Source of the DNA: an uncultured Actinomyces sp.
GTDB taxonomy: Bacteria > Actinomycetota > Actinomycetes > Actinomycetales > Actinomycetaceae
Length of the DNA stretch: 6,001 nt
Assembly: GCA_945949035.1 (NCBI GenBank)
Contig: CAMFDH010000090.1
Location: forward strand, 1-6,001
Direction: 5' to 3'
Position 1 is the stretch's first letter. Every line of letters starts with the position of its first letter. Below the pieces are notes generated by a model that was not told the DNA's origin, ran no database searches, and saw nothing but the letters and a program-made list of their open reading frames with translations. Shown here one piece after another: positions 5,551-6,001 of the stretch. Both the position numbers and the translations under genes were made by a program.

Positions 5551-6001
5551 CTAACCGATGAGGGCGAGCAGGCGGAAGAAAATCGAGACCGCAAACGGCA
5601 GGGCCGACAGCGCGGTGAACGTCACCGTCCACTTCGGGAACATCGCCAGGATCGCAATGAACTCACGCAGCTTGGCACTGGCCCAGAAGTAACGCACCGA
5701 ACGCGCCCCCACGGCGTTCCCCGGCAATCCCTGCTGACTCATCAGCAGTGCGGCCCTGAAGGCATGGAAGTCACTGCTGACCACCATCCACGGCCCGTTC
5801 ACCCCACGTGCCGCTACCAGCTCCGAAGTGAACTCCAGGTTCTCTTCCGTCGAAGCCGAACGGTTCTCCACAACCAGCTCTGCAACCCCGCCTCCAGCTA
5901 CCTCTGGCAGCCCGGAGTCGAGGACGTAGCCACCCATCGCCTCACCTTCTGCGACAACTTCGTCGCTTCCCTTCCCCCCGGAAACGACCAGCAGCGGTGT
6001 C
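5551..6001 (-). CDS. YdcF/DUF218-family membrane protein, C-terminal part only
   Basis: The 149 visible residues run open to the window edge, so the N-terminus is missing. The fragment shows VVSGGKGSDE (5-14), a glutamate-containing segment EGEAM (18-22), ENRSASTEEN (45-54) and SSDFHAFRA (75-83), the order of conserved polar motifs of the DUF218 fold (YdcF, SanA and relatives, linked in some bacteria to envelope functions). A hydrophobic segment at about 124-147 ends the protein and is probably a membrane helix, as in the actinobacterial members that carry helices around the DUF218 domain. Its biochemical role is not established from sequence. The stop lies about 125 nt upstream of the gpmA start, and the gap holds gpmA promoter candidates, so co-transcription is uncertain. 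Confidence 0.88.
   Translation of the reverse strand, partial: TPLLVVSGGKGSDEVVAEGEAMGGYVLDSGLPEVAGGGVAELVVENRSASTEENLEFTSELVAARGVNGPWMVVSSDFHAFRAALLMSQQGLPGNAVGARSVRYFWASAKLREFIAILAMFPKWTVTFTALSALPFAVSIFFRLLALIG

Overview
The window looks like chromosome from a GC-rich actinobacterium. Base composition is about 60 % GC by eye, the proteins match mycobacterial-type homologues closely (CarD and IspF especially), and the gene neighbourhood is a variant of the actinobacterial carD-ispD-ispF-cysS block. An Actinomycetaceae-like host is my best guess, but the sequence does not prove it.

Layout from left to right: cysS (minus, 3' end cut off by the window edge); ispF (plus, divergent from cysS); a UMF1/Atg22-like MFS transporter (minus, convergent with ispF); ispD (minus); carD (minus, 5 nt upstream of ispD); gpmA (minus); and the C-terminal half of a YdcF/DUF218 membrane-anchored protein (minus, 5' end cut off). 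There are no RNA genes, insertion sequences, CRISPR arrays or other mobile elements. No gene-free stretch exceeds about 200 bases.

How the genes fit together: CarD is an RNA polymerase-binding regulator co-transcribed with ispD. IspD and IspF catalyse steps 3 and 5 of the MEP (non-mevalonate) isoprenoid pathway. CysS charges tRNA-Cys. GpmA is the glycolytic phosphoglycerate mutase. The usual co-directional carD-ispD-ispF-cysS order is broken here: a transporter sits between ispD and ispF, and ispF is flipped, so it now diverges from cysS.

No new multi-gene system is evident; this is mainly housekeeping DNA. The most interesting signals are small: the rearranged block; paired TANNNT boxes each exactly 7 nt before the ATG of the divergent ispF and cysS genes, which suggests leaderless transcripts; an octamer (ACTTTCGA on the minus strand) found in three separate intergenic regions; and a perfect 17-bp dyad in the gpmA leader.
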